DNA from: Mesorhizobium shangrilense
Lineage (GTDB): Bacteria; Pseudomonadota; Alphaproteobacteria; Rhizobiales; Rhizobiaceae
Direction: 5' to 3'
DNA: 64,000 nt
Assembly (NCBI RefSeq): GCF_040537815.1
Contig: NZ_JBEWSZ010000001.1
Coordinates: 1,364,001 to 1,428,000 of the forward strand
A program made the translations under genes and the position numbers. This document shows positions 30,888 through 39,255 of this stretch, piece by piece (position 1 is the first letter of the stretch; each line of letters opens with the position of its first letter). Below the pieces are notes generated by a model. The model had not been told where the DNA came from. It did not search any database and saw nothing but the letters and a program-made list of their open reading frames with translations.

Positions 30888-30989
30888 ATGGATAGCGTCC
30901 AGAGTAACGATGCCAAATCCCCCAAAATTGAAGTGGTCGAAGCCTGCGGCGAATGGTTCGGAGGACCAGCGATTACGACTAGGGCTTGA
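30888..30989 (+). CDS. Possible 33-residue protein
   Basis: A tiny frame starting MDSVQSNDAKSPKIEVVEAC and ending in TTRA, with a good GAGGAGAG ribosome site seven bases upstream of the ATG. Nothing recognised. It could equally be the truncated head of a lost gene, since the bases after its stop look non-coding. Low confidence. Confidence 0.3.
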   Translation: MDSVQSNDAKSPKIEVVEACGEWFGGPAITTRA

Positions 30990-31270
30990 GACGATCACGC
31001 GTATTTAGTCGGCCGATGTCCCCGTCAAGCCCGGCCTGCCGATCCTGCTTCACCACTATCGCAGGCCGGTCGGTCACGGTCTCGCCAATTCGCAATGCTG
31101 ACCGCTCGTTGTGATTGCCTGGTGGAGCCGGCTGCTAGGCAGTGCCGGTCTGCTTCTGACCAAAGTCATCGAGATGGTCGATGACAGCGGTTTTGCGAAG
31201 GAAGGCAGGGTCCGGCCCGACAACTGACGCCAGGTAGGGTCGACAGATTGATGCGCCGCGAACCCAGGTG

Positions 31271-31978
31271 TTAGCGGCGGCTTGTGACCGTCGCAGAACG
31301 GCCGCGGCTGCCTCCGAACGCATCGGCGAGCGTGTTGATGGTGACGCGGTCGAGTTTCTTCGGGCTCGCCGCGCCGGCCCTGGTGACGTATCCCATATAG
31401 GCCGCAGCAAGCGCCTTGAAGAATCCTTTCACCGCGGTTTCGCTGCCGGCAATCTTGATCTCGCCGAAATTTGGCTCGAACACATAGAGATGCGAGCCGT
31501 AGCCGAAAAGCTTGCCGCTGGAGTGATAGGCGGCGATGCAATGGTGATCGCCGCCGAAACTCAACAGGATCATGTAGTAATTGTGGATGCCGGAGGTGTG
31601 GGTGAAGAGCGGATGCAGCGAGTCGTCGGCGCTGCTGCCGCTGTATGCGCTCGAATCGACGCAGGTTGCGGCCAGCCCACACTCGACTTCCGCCAGCGCC
31701 GCGTCGATTTCGGTCGTCTGGCCACCTATCGGGCCTGAACGCGATGCCTTGAGAACGGACAGATAGGCCTTCTGGCGAACGATCGAACTCGCCTTGGCAT
31801 GCGCGGCAATGAAGGCGATGCGCTTTTGCGACCCTTCGGACTTGAAGTTCTTGTGGCGCGCGATCCAGTCAGCGCTCAGACCGACGCAGACTCCGTAGGC
31901 CACTTCCTCGTCGGTGATATTGAGACTGCGCTGTTTGAATGGAACGCAGTTCTTCGCGTATTCCGCCGCCAAATCCAT
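31271..31978 (-). CDS. YopT-like cysteine protease (peptidase C58-type), candidate effector
   Basis: A 235-residue protein with the layout of peptidase family C58 (YopT, AvrPphB), whose members cut host GTPases or kinases after delivery by bacteria. The nucleophile block is GVCVGLSADWI with Cys31; the His block is GGDHHCIAAYHS with His146; the acid block is LYVFEPNFGEIKI, where the family normally has Asp-Pro-Asn and this protein has Glu168. No signal peptide or membrane segment. I chose ATG 31978 (GAGGGG upstream) over a TTG 12 codons earlier. It neighbours an M91-type protease, and no candidate immunity gene adjoins. C58 assignment is by motif only. Confidence 0.7.
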   Translation of the reverse strand: MDLAAEYAKNCVPFKQRSLNITDEEVAYGVCVGLSADWIARHKNFKSEGSQKRIAFIAAHAKASSIVRQKAYLSVLKASRSGPIGGQTTEIDAALAEVECGLAATCVDSSAYSGSSADDSLHPLFTHTSGIHNYYMILLSFGGDHHCIAAYHSSGKLFGYGSHLYVFEPNFGEIKIAGSETAVKGFFKALAAAYMGYVTRAGAASPKKLDRVTINTLADAFGGSRGRSATVTSRR

Positions 31979-32332
31979 GTGGATGCCCCTCGTTTCCCGC
32001 TGCGTGACGCCCAATGATAAAGAAGCTGCTATGCGGAAATAGTAAAGGAGAGGTCAACCATCGATCCCATCCGCTGATCGTGATCGTCCGATGCCTGCCC
32101 TTATGACACGCGGCCAGTATTCAGGCCTGACAACCCGGTCCGTGACGGGTGGCGAAGTCCGCATTGCCTTGCGGCGCATCACCAGCACCTTTGCCAAATC
32201 GCCAAGTGCCGGGCGTCATGATCCACGAGCCAAGCGGCCAGCCACTCGGGGTGCTGACCAAAAAGATTTGAGGGTGATCTCTCCCGAAAACCGGCTCCAA
32301 CGTTTCGGGATCATGCTCGGCGGTCGTCGCCT
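31979..32332. other. Gap between the two protease genes, holds a RIME-like repeat
   Basis: A 354-base stretch between two leftward protease genes. Open frames on both strands lack ribosome sites. The only clear structure is the RIME-like inverted repeat at 32283-32318. Promoter of the C58-type gene should lie near the left end (about 31990-32060). Confidence 0.5.
32283..32318. repeat. RIME-like rhizobial intergenic repeat
   Basis: The arms CCCGAAA (32283-32289) and TTTCGGG (32303-32309) form a perfect inverted repeat around an ACCGG-containing centre, followed by ATCATGCTC. The leftward reading GAGCATGATCCCGAAA...ACCGGTTTTCGG-like pattern is the core of the short intergenic mosaic elements found many times in rhizobial genomes. 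It lies 15 bases past the stop of the M91-type gene (leftward) and could form a hairpin in that transcript. Confidence 0.6.
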
Positions 32333-32995
32333 TCAGTATTTTTCGCGCAGCTTCAGTCCGAACGCTGCCCGTACCGCATTCTCGGTCATCGGCTCCGCTG
32401 CATAGACGCCGATGCCCGTCGTCCAATCTTCTTCACCATTGTCGCGGCGCGTGCCCGTGAGGTGGTGGAGCGAGTGGATCAGTTCGTGCGCCAGCACGAC
32501 AAAGGAATGGGTGGCCTCGCCCTTGCCGGTCAATATCTGGGCGTTGGTGTATTTCATGATCGATACCGTACCCGTGCCGTCGCCGGCAGCGGTGATGTCG
32601 GCGGCCTCGGCGCAGCTCCCGCCGGCCGGATGATAGGGGCAGTCCTTGATATTGTGCGAAGCCGCTGTCGACGGTTTCAGCGATTTTTGGACGCCAACGC
32701 CGGTGAAGGCCATCTTGTAGCCGGACTGCGTGTACTCCATCGAAGTTGGCACCATAACGACATTGACTCCGGCCTCGAACACGATCGCGCGAGCCTCGGC
32801 ATTGGAAGCAGCACCGGCGGCGCGGGCCCTAGGACGTGCCGCCGCGATGTCCTCCAGCAGCTTCTTGCCAATCGGTTTGCTGTTGATGCGGCGCAGGTCC
32901 TCAAGCACCATGGACTGGAAGAACGGCTTCGCACTGGAATCGTAGCGCACTGCAAAGCCTGCAAATTCAGGCAACTTGTTACTGACTATCGGCAT
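32333..32995 (-). CDS. NleD/HopH1-like zinc metalloprotease (peptidase M91-type), candidate effector
   Basis: A 220-residue protein with the zinc-protease motif HELIHSLHHLTG (His170, Glu171, His174) and, downstream, the EDWTTGIG and EPMTENAVRAAFGLKLR segments that follow the HExxH motif in M91 proteases such as NleD of enteropathogenic E. coli and HopH1 of Pseudomonas syringae. NleD cuts host MAP kinases. There is no signal peptide. A strong AAGGGGGG ribosome site lies before the ATG. It is upstream of and co-oriented with the C58-type gene, 354 bases apart. Secretion route is unknown; the T6SS locus starts 6.6 kb to the right. Confidence 0.75.
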   Translation of the reverse strand: MPIVSNKLPEFAGFAVRYDSSAKPFFQSMVLEDLRRINSKPIGKKLLEDIAAARPRARAAGAASNAEARAIVFEAGVNVVMVPTSMEYTQSGYKMAFTGVGVQKSLKPSTAASHNIKDCPYHPAGGSCAEAADITAAGDGTGTVSIMKYTNAQILTGKGEATHSFVVLAHELIHSLHHLTGTRRDNGEEDWTTGIGVYAAEPMTENAVRAAFGLKLREKY

Positions 32996-33433
32996 TGGTC
33001 TACCCCCCCTTATTCGCTATGTCCAAACCCGTTCAGGCATTTCGCCTATAAGCGTTTCGCGATGCGTTTCTCATGACAGCGCCGCCCAAGCTTCTCGGTC
33101 AGCAATGCAGGGGCGCAATGCACAGCACATGCGAGCCGGCGCCCGTTCCTCCCGCGGCAGGTGGACGGCGGGGCCGGTTGGCCACCCCTCCGGGCCGCTA
33201 CAGGTTCTTTACGATCTTGGGGTCGGGATTCGGATTGCCGCTAGGCGGCTCCGTGATTGTCCAGCAACCATGCGCGCCAAGGTGACTGTCTTCATTGCAC
33301 CGCCCCTGCTTGTGGACTCGCGCATCCACCGAACCGCCTCGCACAAAGTAGCTCGCTTCCCTTGCGAAAGCGACACCGGAAATCGCTCAGGCACGTGCAA
33401 AATATTCGAGCATCCGGCTTCACGTGGCACCGA
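32996..33433. other. Intergenic region, no gene seen
   Basis: A 438-base gap upstream of the M91-type gene and downstream of the leftward phosphatase gene. Frames here give no recognisable protein and lack ribosome sites, apart from the AAGGGGGG serving the M91 gene at its left edge. It probably contains the promoter of the protease pair. I do not see a convincing tts-box or nod-box. Confidence 0.45.
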
Positions 33434-34372
33434 TCAGAATGTCACCTTGAGCAGGGAGAAATCGTCCGGCAACGCGCCTTCGCCATTGAAGGACCGTACC
33501 CATTCCAGGATCGCTTGCGGCGAATCGCTGTGCCCGGCAGCGAACGCAGCAAGCTCCGCCACGCTCGACATGTCGCCCTGTGGCCCGTCCACTTCGAAGG
33601 TGCCGTCGCTGAGTATCAGCAGCCGGTCGCCCGGATCGATCCGAAGGCTGGCGCATTCGTATTCGACCCCGGGGAAGGCGCCGATCGCCATGCCCCCGAA
33701 GGTGATCAATTCTGTGCTTGCCACGGTTCCATCGGCGAGGCGCCTGAGATGGATGGCGGGCGGATGACCGCCAGTCGCATACCGAAGCTCTCCCGACGAT
33801 CGCTGATAGACGCCATACCAGATGGTGAAGAACATGTTGTTCTGTCTTTCCATCGGGAAAGCGTCGTTGAGCGACGCCAGCAGGCGGCTCGGATCGCGAA
33901 AATCGACCTTGGGCAGCGCGGCAGCGCGCAAAACGTTGATGACGGTGACCGACAAGAGAGCGGCGCCGACGCCGTGTCCGCAAACATCCAGCAGATAGAA
34001 CGCCATATGGTCGTCATCGATCGCGTGATAGCCGAAGGAGTCGCCGCCAAGTTCGGTCGAGGGCACCAGCAGCCACTCGGTCATCGGCGTGGTGGCGCGG
34101 GGATCGGGCAGGATCGACATGACATAGCGGGCGGCGTCGGAGAGCTCGGCTTCCAGCCGCGCCTGCGTGTTCTGGAGCGTCAAATTGCTTTCGGCCAACT
34201 GGTCTTCGACCGCTTCGCCATGTTCGATCATGGCTTCATAAAGCATCTTCAGATCGTCAAACTCGGCGTTCAGCCGGGCAATTTCGGTCTGCGCCGCAGC
34301 GAGTTGAACGGCAAGGTCCGCCGCGGCCGGAAGCGCGGGTCCCTTGGAATTTCGGTCTGAAGCATCATTCAT
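33434..34372 (-). CDS. Cytosolic SpoIIE/RsbU-type PP2C phosphatase
   Basis: A 312-residue serine phosphatase of the partner-switching type. An N-terminal coiled coil (about residues 20-85, Gln/Glu/Leu-rich) leads into a SpoIIE-like PP2C domain with metal-binding motifs ELGGDSFGYH, LDVCGHGVGAALLS, LILSDGTFE and DDFSLLKV. Such enzymes dephosphorylate STAS-domain antagonists. There is no sensor domain, so the coiled coil may receive the signal. I chose ATG 34372 over a TTG six codons earlier. It is divergent from the five-gene switch operon that starts at 34591. Confidence 0.88.
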   Translation of the reverse strand: MNDASDRNSKGPALPAAADLAVQLAAAQTEIARLNAEFDDLKMLYEAMIEHGEAVEDQLAESNLTLQNTQARLEAELSDAARYVMSILPDPRATTPMTEWLLVPSTELGGDSFGYHAIDDDHMAFYLLDVCGHGVGAALLSVTVINVLRAAALPKVDFRDPSRLLASLNDAFPMERQNNMFFTIWYGVYQRSSGELRYATGGHPPAIHLRRLADGTVASTELITFGGMAIGAFPGVEYECASLRIDPGDRLLILSDGTFEVDGPQGDMSSVAELAAFAAGHSDSPQAILEWVRSFNGEGALPDDFSLLKVTF

Positions 34373-34590
34373 AAACACGTTGATAATCAATCTGCCAGAT
34401 AATGATCAACTGCGGGGTCCTTTGATGACATTGGGCTTGCTCACGTCAATTTTCTTTTCGTATCATCCGCCTCAAGACTCAAAATCCTTTGTTCGGGATC
34501 TTCTGATCGGCTCGCGGGGGCGCGTGCCTAGACCCACCCTTTGACTCTGGCACCCTTCGTGGCACTCACCGGCCATAGGAAGACCAATTC

Positions 34591-35109
34591 ATGAAGAAAA
34601 CCATAGTAGACGCAGTCGGCGGCACATTCGAGCCTCTTCTCCAGATCGGCATGGATATTGATGTCTTCACGTCGAACTGGTCCTATTGCGATCGGCTTTC
34701 GTCATACGCCGCGCGGATGGTCAGTCACAACCGCATCGATTCCCTTCTTTATGCCAACCTTTTTTCATCGGCGTTGAACGAACTGCTCGAGACGGTTTTC
34801 CGGGCCCACGGATCGGGTGGAAGTTTCAGGTGCAACATTTCGCGCCTGGCCAACAAGGACCGGATCGAACTGACGATCCCGTGCAAGGGGCAGGATGCGC
34901 AATTCTACATCGATGCGATGGAGCGCCTGTCCCGGAGCGACGTGGCGGAGCAATACCGGTCGGCATTGTTCGCGGAAGGCACACTCGATCCCGACATCGG
35001 GCTTTTTGAACTGGCCGTAGACTACGACGCATCGATCAGCGTCGTGAGAACCGACGAAAACACCATCCGCTTGATCGCGGATTTGGCACTCGAGGACACC
35101 CAGGCGTGA
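34591..35109 (+). CDS. Hypothetical switch protein, SiaB/ATPase-like (weak)
   Basis: A 172-residue soluble protein, first gene of a rightward operon, with an AGGAAG ribosome site. No domain is obvious, but the segment NLFSSALNELLETVFRAHGS (Asn63-Glu67) resembles the N-box region of GHKL ATPases, and the product has the size and overall look of the related gene at 38673. In the SiaABCD system a SiaB-type kinase pairs with a SiaA-type phosphatase, both candidates being present here. The glycine-rich nucleotide boxes are not evident, so it may be a non-catalytic adaptor. Its stop overlaps the next start by one base. Confidence 0.5.
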   Translation: MKKTIVDAVGGTFEPLLQIGMDIDVFTSNWSYCDRLSSYAARMVSHNRIDSLLYANLFSSALNELLETVFRAHGSGGSFRCNISRLANKDRIELTIPCKGQDAQFYIDAMERLSRSDVAEQYRSALFAEGTLDPDIGLFELAVDYDASISVVRTDENTIRLIADLALEDTQA

Positions 35110-36284
35110 TGGCGGCAGCTGTTCAACACAAGTTCGACGTCCGGTTCGACGAAAACAATCAGGAGTTCTCGATCATCGGATCGATGCGGCCGCAACGTGC
35201 CGAGGATCTCGACCTGTGCGCCAAGCTGTTCGAGAAGTCGCTGCAGACGGTCAAGGGCACGCTCTACGTCAACGTCAAGCGCCTCGTGCGGCTCAACAAC
35301 ATCGCCTTCCGCGTGCTGGCCGGGCTGATGGTCAAGGCATGCGGCGAGCGGCCGGACCTCAGGATTTCGGTGATCACGTCAAGTGTCGTCGGCTGGTCGA
35401 CGCGCAAATTCGCCACGTTGCGGAACATCAACAGAAATATCGTGGTCGAGGAATACGACAACGAATTCTATCCCGGCCAGGCGTTCGTCGAAAACAGCGA
35501 GATCATCTCGCTGCTCAGAACCCAGACGAAAATGACATGGCGCCACGAGCGCAACATCCTTGATCGCCACGGCATCAGGGAAGGAATGTCGGTGGCCGAT
35601 ATCTGCTGTGGCATCGGCGACTTCGTCGTTCTGCTTCAAAAGGAGTTCAAGCCGGCGCGCCTCGTCGCCCTCGATCATTCGAAGTCGAGCCTGGCCTATG
35701 CCCGCAACGTTGCCAACGATTTCGGCATCCAGGGCATCGAATATATCTATGGCGATGCATCCGAGATGCTGCTCGAGGAGAACCAGTTCGATTTCGTCAC
35801 CTGCCGCCATGCGCTGCAGATTTTCGATCGCCCAGAGCTTATCCTGCGCGAGCTGTTTCGTATCTGCAAGCCTGGTGGGCGTGTCTACGTCACCAACGAA
35901 AAGAACTCGCATTGCCTGGGGGAACCTCGCGGCGAGTCCATCCAGTGGACGTACAACGAGGTGGCGAAGATCCTGGCGCATTTCAATCAGGACATCGAGA
36001 TCGGCCCGAAGAGTCGTCGGCTGCTTCTCGACGCCGGCTTTGACGATGTCCGCATGGAATCCTTCATGGTCACCAATCTGGATGGCGATCCACAAGACTT
36101 CGCCGACATCATTGAATCGTGGAAGAACCTGTTCGCCGGAAGCATGACGGCGCTGCGCAAGGACGATCCGCAATTCGTCGAGCGTTTTCGGCGCGGCTTC
36201 GACGATCATATCTTCGCAGCGCTGCACCCGAAGGGCTATGCCGGCTGGCCGATCTGGGCCGCATCCGGCCGGAAGCCGCAATGA
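35109..36284 (+). CDS. STAS-like domain fused to class I SAM methyltransferase
   Basis: A 391-residue fusion. Residues about 5-125 look like a STAS (anti-anti-sigma) fold: alternating strands and helices with LYVNVKRLVRLNNIAFRVLA at the switch loop, where the usual phospho-acceptor Ser is replaced in an N-N-I-A sequence. Residues about 145-320 form a Rossmann methyltransferase with motif I VADICCGIGDFVV (164-171), the acidic VALDHSKSSL, GDASEML and the RELFRICKPGGRVYV motif near the C-side. The ATG at 35109 shares a base with the preceding stop; a GTG one codon earlier is possible. Target of methylation unknown. It lies inside the switch operon. Confidence 0.75.
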   Translation: MAAAVQHKFDVRFDENNQEFSIIGSMRPQRAEDLDLCAKLFEKSLQTVKGTLYVNVKRLVRLNNIAFRVLAGLMVKACGERPDLRISVITSSVVGWSTRKFATLRNINRNIVVEEYDNEFYPGQAFVENSEIISLLRTQTKMTWRHERNILDRHGIREGMSVADICCGIGDFVVLLQKEFKPARLVALDHSKSSLAYARNVANDFGIQGIEYIYGDASEMLLEENQFDFVTCRHALQIFDRPELILRELFRICKPGGRVYVTNEKNSHCLGEPRGESIQWTYNEVAKILAHFNQDIEIGPKSRRLLLDAGFDDVRMESFMVTNLDGDPQDFADIIESWKNLFAGSMTALRKDDPQFVERFRRGFDDHIFAALHPKGYAGWPIWAASGRKPQ

Positions 36285-38668
36285 CCGCGATCGCCGACGT
36301 CGCTCAAGCCAGCCAGCCTTCTGTCGGGCGTTTCTCGCATCGCAGTTTCCGTGCCAAATTTATCATGGTTGTCGGCGCGGCAGTGCTGTTCGACCTCTTG
36401 CTCGGGGGCGGCATAGCCATCTGGAACGTTCAGCGGCTCTCGCGCGACGCCGCCCAACAAGTGGGCGAAGGCCTGACGGAGGCCAACAAGGAGTTCCTTC
36501 AGACCTATATCGATACCACCGCACTGCGCGCAGACCTTTTGCTGGAGCGTGTGCATTCGGAATTGGACGTGCTCGCCAACTCCATGCAGGCCCTCATCGA
36601 CCACCCCGACATCCAGCAATCGATCGGGCAGGCGCTCGAACAGAGCCCAGCCCTGTCGAGCCCGCTGATCTACGATGAAAAGGGCGGCTGGTCGCAAAAT
36701 GCGCCAGGTGTGCCTTCGGCGGTCAATGTCTGGGGCTACCTGCTCGACAAGAACCACGTCCCGGTGCAGGACGCCGCCACGCAAGTCCGCAACAGCGCCT
36801 TCCTGAGCCTCATCGGCCCTGCGCTCATGGCCACCGGGGCGCCGAAGCTGCAGATGTACTATGTCGGGCCGAAGAACGCCTCGATCACCCGGTCGACGCC
36901 TTATTCCGATCAGGCGCGGACGCTCGATCAGTACTATCCTGGCCACAACAAGGGGCCGAGCTTCTGGGATTTCTTCTTCCCCGGCGTCTATGAAGGCTGG
37001 CAAGGCTGGATCAAGAACCCGTCATCGCGGCCGGTCGATTCCGATGTCGTGACGACCGCGCCCTATGTGGATGCCATCACCGGCAAGCTGGTCGTCAGTT
37101 TCTTCCACCCGCTCTGGACCAAAAACCGATCCGACGTCGCCGGAATGGCCGCCGTCGACATCACGCTCGATCAGCTTGCCAGCCTGGTCGAAAGCGTCAA
37201 CATCGCCGAGACCGGCTTCGGCTTTCTGGCGATGGAGAATGGCAACGTCATCGCCACCAACAAGGTTGGCGAGCAGACGCTCGGCCTGGTTTCGAGCGAT
37301 GTCAGCGGGCAGGGCGTCACCGGTGTTATCCGGTCGCTGAAGGACAGCAACCAGGAGGCGATCAAGACCCTGGCGCTGCCGTCCGACGGCGGTACCGTCA
37401 TCAAGCACATCTTCCTGAAGAAGAACGGCGAAGACGTTCCGTACCTGGTCGTGCTGAAGCAGCTCAATCCGACCAACCTGTGGGGCGGCACCAACATTAC
37501 CAAGGAAACCATGTCGCTTGGCTTCGTCGTATCGGAGCGCGAAATCTATGCCTCGCTGATTGCGGCGCAGGACAATATCTCGAAAGCCACCTCGCGCATC
37601 GTCAACTACCAGATCCTGGCATTCCTGGTGAGCTTGATCATCGTCTTCTTCGCCGTGTTCGCCATCTCAGGGCGCATCACCGCTGGCTTGAGCGCGCTGG
37701 CGGGAGCGGCGCGGCGGTTGGAAAACAAGGATTATTCGGTGCGCGTGGACATTCCGACTGGCGACGAGGTCGCCGCGGTCGGCCATGCCTTCAACCGCAT
37801 GGCCGAAGAGATAAGCTATCACACCGAAAACCTCGAAAAGCTTGTCGATGAGAGAACGCGCGAATTGGGCGATGCCAACAACGAAATCAGCGCGCTCAAT
37901 GCCAGGCTGAAAAGCGAGAACCTGCGGCTGGGTGCTGAATTGGATGTGGCGCGGCAGATTCAGATGATGGTGCTGCCCAAGCTCGCCGAACTCGGCAGCA
38001 TCCCGCGAATCGAGATCGCGGGCTACATGGAGCCAGCCGACGAAATCGGCGGTGATTATTACGACGTGCTGCAGGATGGCGCCCGCCTCAAGGTCGGCAT
38101 TGGCGACGTGACCGGACACGGGCTGGAGAGCGGTGTGCTGATGCTGATGGTGCAGTCGGTCGCGCGCGCGCTTCAGGAAAAGGGCGGCGACGATCCCAAG
38201 GAGTTTCTCCAGGTTCTCAACCGCGCTATCTTTAAGAACATCGAGCGGACCCGAACCGACAAGCACCTGTCGCTCGCCTTCCTCGATTACAAGGACAAGC
38301 GGATCACCTTGTCGGGCCAGCATGAGGAAGTCATCGTCGTGCGCGGCGAAGGCGAGGTCGAGCGGATCGACACGATCGATCTTGGCTTCCCGATAGGCCT
38401 CGAAAGCGACATCGGACCGTTCGTCAGGACACGTGATTTCAGCTTCGACACCGGCGATATCATCGTGCTGCATACCGACGGGGTCACAGAAGCAGAAGGG
38501 CCGGACGGCGACCTGTTCGGGCTCGAGCGCCTTTGCGAAAGCGCGCGTCGTCACCGCAACGGCAGTGCCGACGACGTCAAGAACGGCATCATCGCCGACC
38601 TGATGGCCCACATCGGCACGCAAAAGATCCACGATGACATCACGCTTGTCGTGATGCGGCATAGGTAG
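36281..38668 (+). CDS. SiaA-like membrane sensor phosphatase (dCache-HAMP-PP2C)
   Basis: A 795-residue inner-membrane sensor. Segments: cytosolic N-tail; membrane helix about 28-50; large periplasmic double-Cache-like region 50-440 with the FWDFFFPGVYEGWQGW and VVSFFHPLW motifs; second helix about 443-465; HAMP; coiled coil with LVDERTRELGDANNEISALN; and a C-terminal SpoIIE PP2C domain (from about 550) with DEIGGDYYDV, GDVTGHG, LHTDGVTEAEG and DDITLVVM metal-site motifs. The architecture matches SiaA of Pseudomonas. It would dephosphorylate a STAS partner, probably one of those encoded nearby, in response to a periplasmic ligand. The ATG overlaps the previous stop by four bases. Confidence 0.88.
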   Translation: MTAIADVAQASQPSVGRFSHRSFRAKFIMVVGAAVLFDLLLGGGIAIWNVQRLSRDAAQQVGEGLTEANKEFLQTYIDTTALRADLLLERVHSELDVLANSMQALIDHPDIQQSIGQALEQSPALSSPLIYDEKGGWSQNAPGVPSAVNVWGYLLDKNHVPVQDAATQVRNSAFLSLIGPALMATGAPKLQMYYVGPKNASITRSTPYSDQARTLDQYYPGHNKGPSFWDFFFPGVYEGWQGWIKNPSSRPVDSDVVTTAPYVDAITGKLVVSFFHPLWTKNRSDVAGMAAVDITLDQLASLVESVNIAETGFGFLAMENGNVIATNKVGEQTLGLVSSDVSGQGVTGVIRSLKDSNQEAIKTLALPSDGGTVIKHIFLKKNGEDVPYLVVLKQLNPTNLWGGTNITKETMSLGFVVSEREIYASLIAAQDNISKATSRIVNYQILAFLVSLIIVFFAVFAISGRITAGLSALAGAARRLENKDYSVRVDIPTGDEVAAVGHAFNRMAEEISYHTENLEKLVDERTRELGDANNEISALNARLKSENLRLGAELDVARQIQMMVLPKLAELGSIPRIEIAGYMEPADEIGGDYYDVLQDGARLKVGIGDVTGHGLESGVLMLMVQSVARALQEKGGDDPKEFLQVLNRAIFKNIERTRTDKHLSLAFLDYKDKRITLSGQHEEVIVVRGEGEVERIDTIDLGFPIGLESDIGPFVRTRDFSFDTGDIIVLHTDGVTEAEGPDGDLFGLERLCESARRHRNGSADDVKNGIIADLMAHIGTQKIHDDITLVVMRHR

Positions 38669-38672
38669 GCGT

Positions 38673-39221
38673 ATGCAGACGAGCTTCGGCACCACCGAAT
38701 TCCGCAACGCCGCGAGCGCCACGGCCAACGTCGTGCGCCTTTGCGATGGCCCGATCGACCTGAGCTGGCATCATTGCGGCACGACTTCGGAATTCCTCGG
38801 CGAGTTCTTCGCGCTCGGGCGGGCCGTCTCGGACCACAGCGCCAATGAAACGCGCCACAGCATTGGCTATCTCGTCAACGAACTGCTTGAAAACGCCGTC
38901 AAGTTCAGACATCCAGGCGATATCGTCATCGAGAGTTCGCTCGACGCGGGCCGTTTCGAGCTGAAGGTGACCAATCTGATCGATCGCCCGACCGCGGCAC
39001 GCTTCCAGGCGATGCTGGCGGAGGTGACGGCGTGCGATCCGGGCGATCTGCTGATACAACGCATCGAAGCCAACGCGGCGGATTCGACATCAAGTGGATC
39101 GGGGCTGGGTCTTCTGACCCTGATGAGCGACTATGGCGCACGTCTGGGATGGACGTTCGATGAGGGCAGGGAACACGAGCCGGTGAGGCTCGAGACGTTT
39201 GCCGTGCTGGATCTCATTTGA
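38673..39221 (+). CDS. SiaB-type/GHKL-like switch kinase
   Basis: A 182-residue soluble protein. Residues 62-80 hold an N-box [18 protein letters not shown] with Asn74 positioned like the ATP-binding Asn of RsbW/HATPase kinases, followed by strands [15 protein letters not shown] and a late glycine-rich [15 protein letters not shown] box. This fits the SiaB (DUF6272, slr1658-like) group, which phosphorylates STAS partners. It starts four bases after the SiaA-like gene and precedes a STAS-type gene, giving the phosphatase-kinase-substrate order of known partner switches. Confidence 0.75.
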   Translation: MQTSFGTTEFRNAASATANVVRLCDGPIDLSWHHCGTTSEFLGEFFALGRAVSDHSANETRHSIGYLVNELLENAVKFRHPGDIVIESSLDAGRFELKVTNLIDRPTAARFQAMLAEVTACDPGDLLIQRIEANAADSTSSGSGLGLLTLMSDYGARLGWTFDEGREHEPVRLETFAVLDLI

Positions 39222-39255
39222 GTCCCGGACAGGTTTTAGGAGTGGGTTGCATATC

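Noticed and set aside
34380..34409. TTGAT/ATCAA dyad upstream of the cytosolic phosphatase gene
   Set aside because: Only five-base arms with a long spacer in an AT-richer region; expected by chance.
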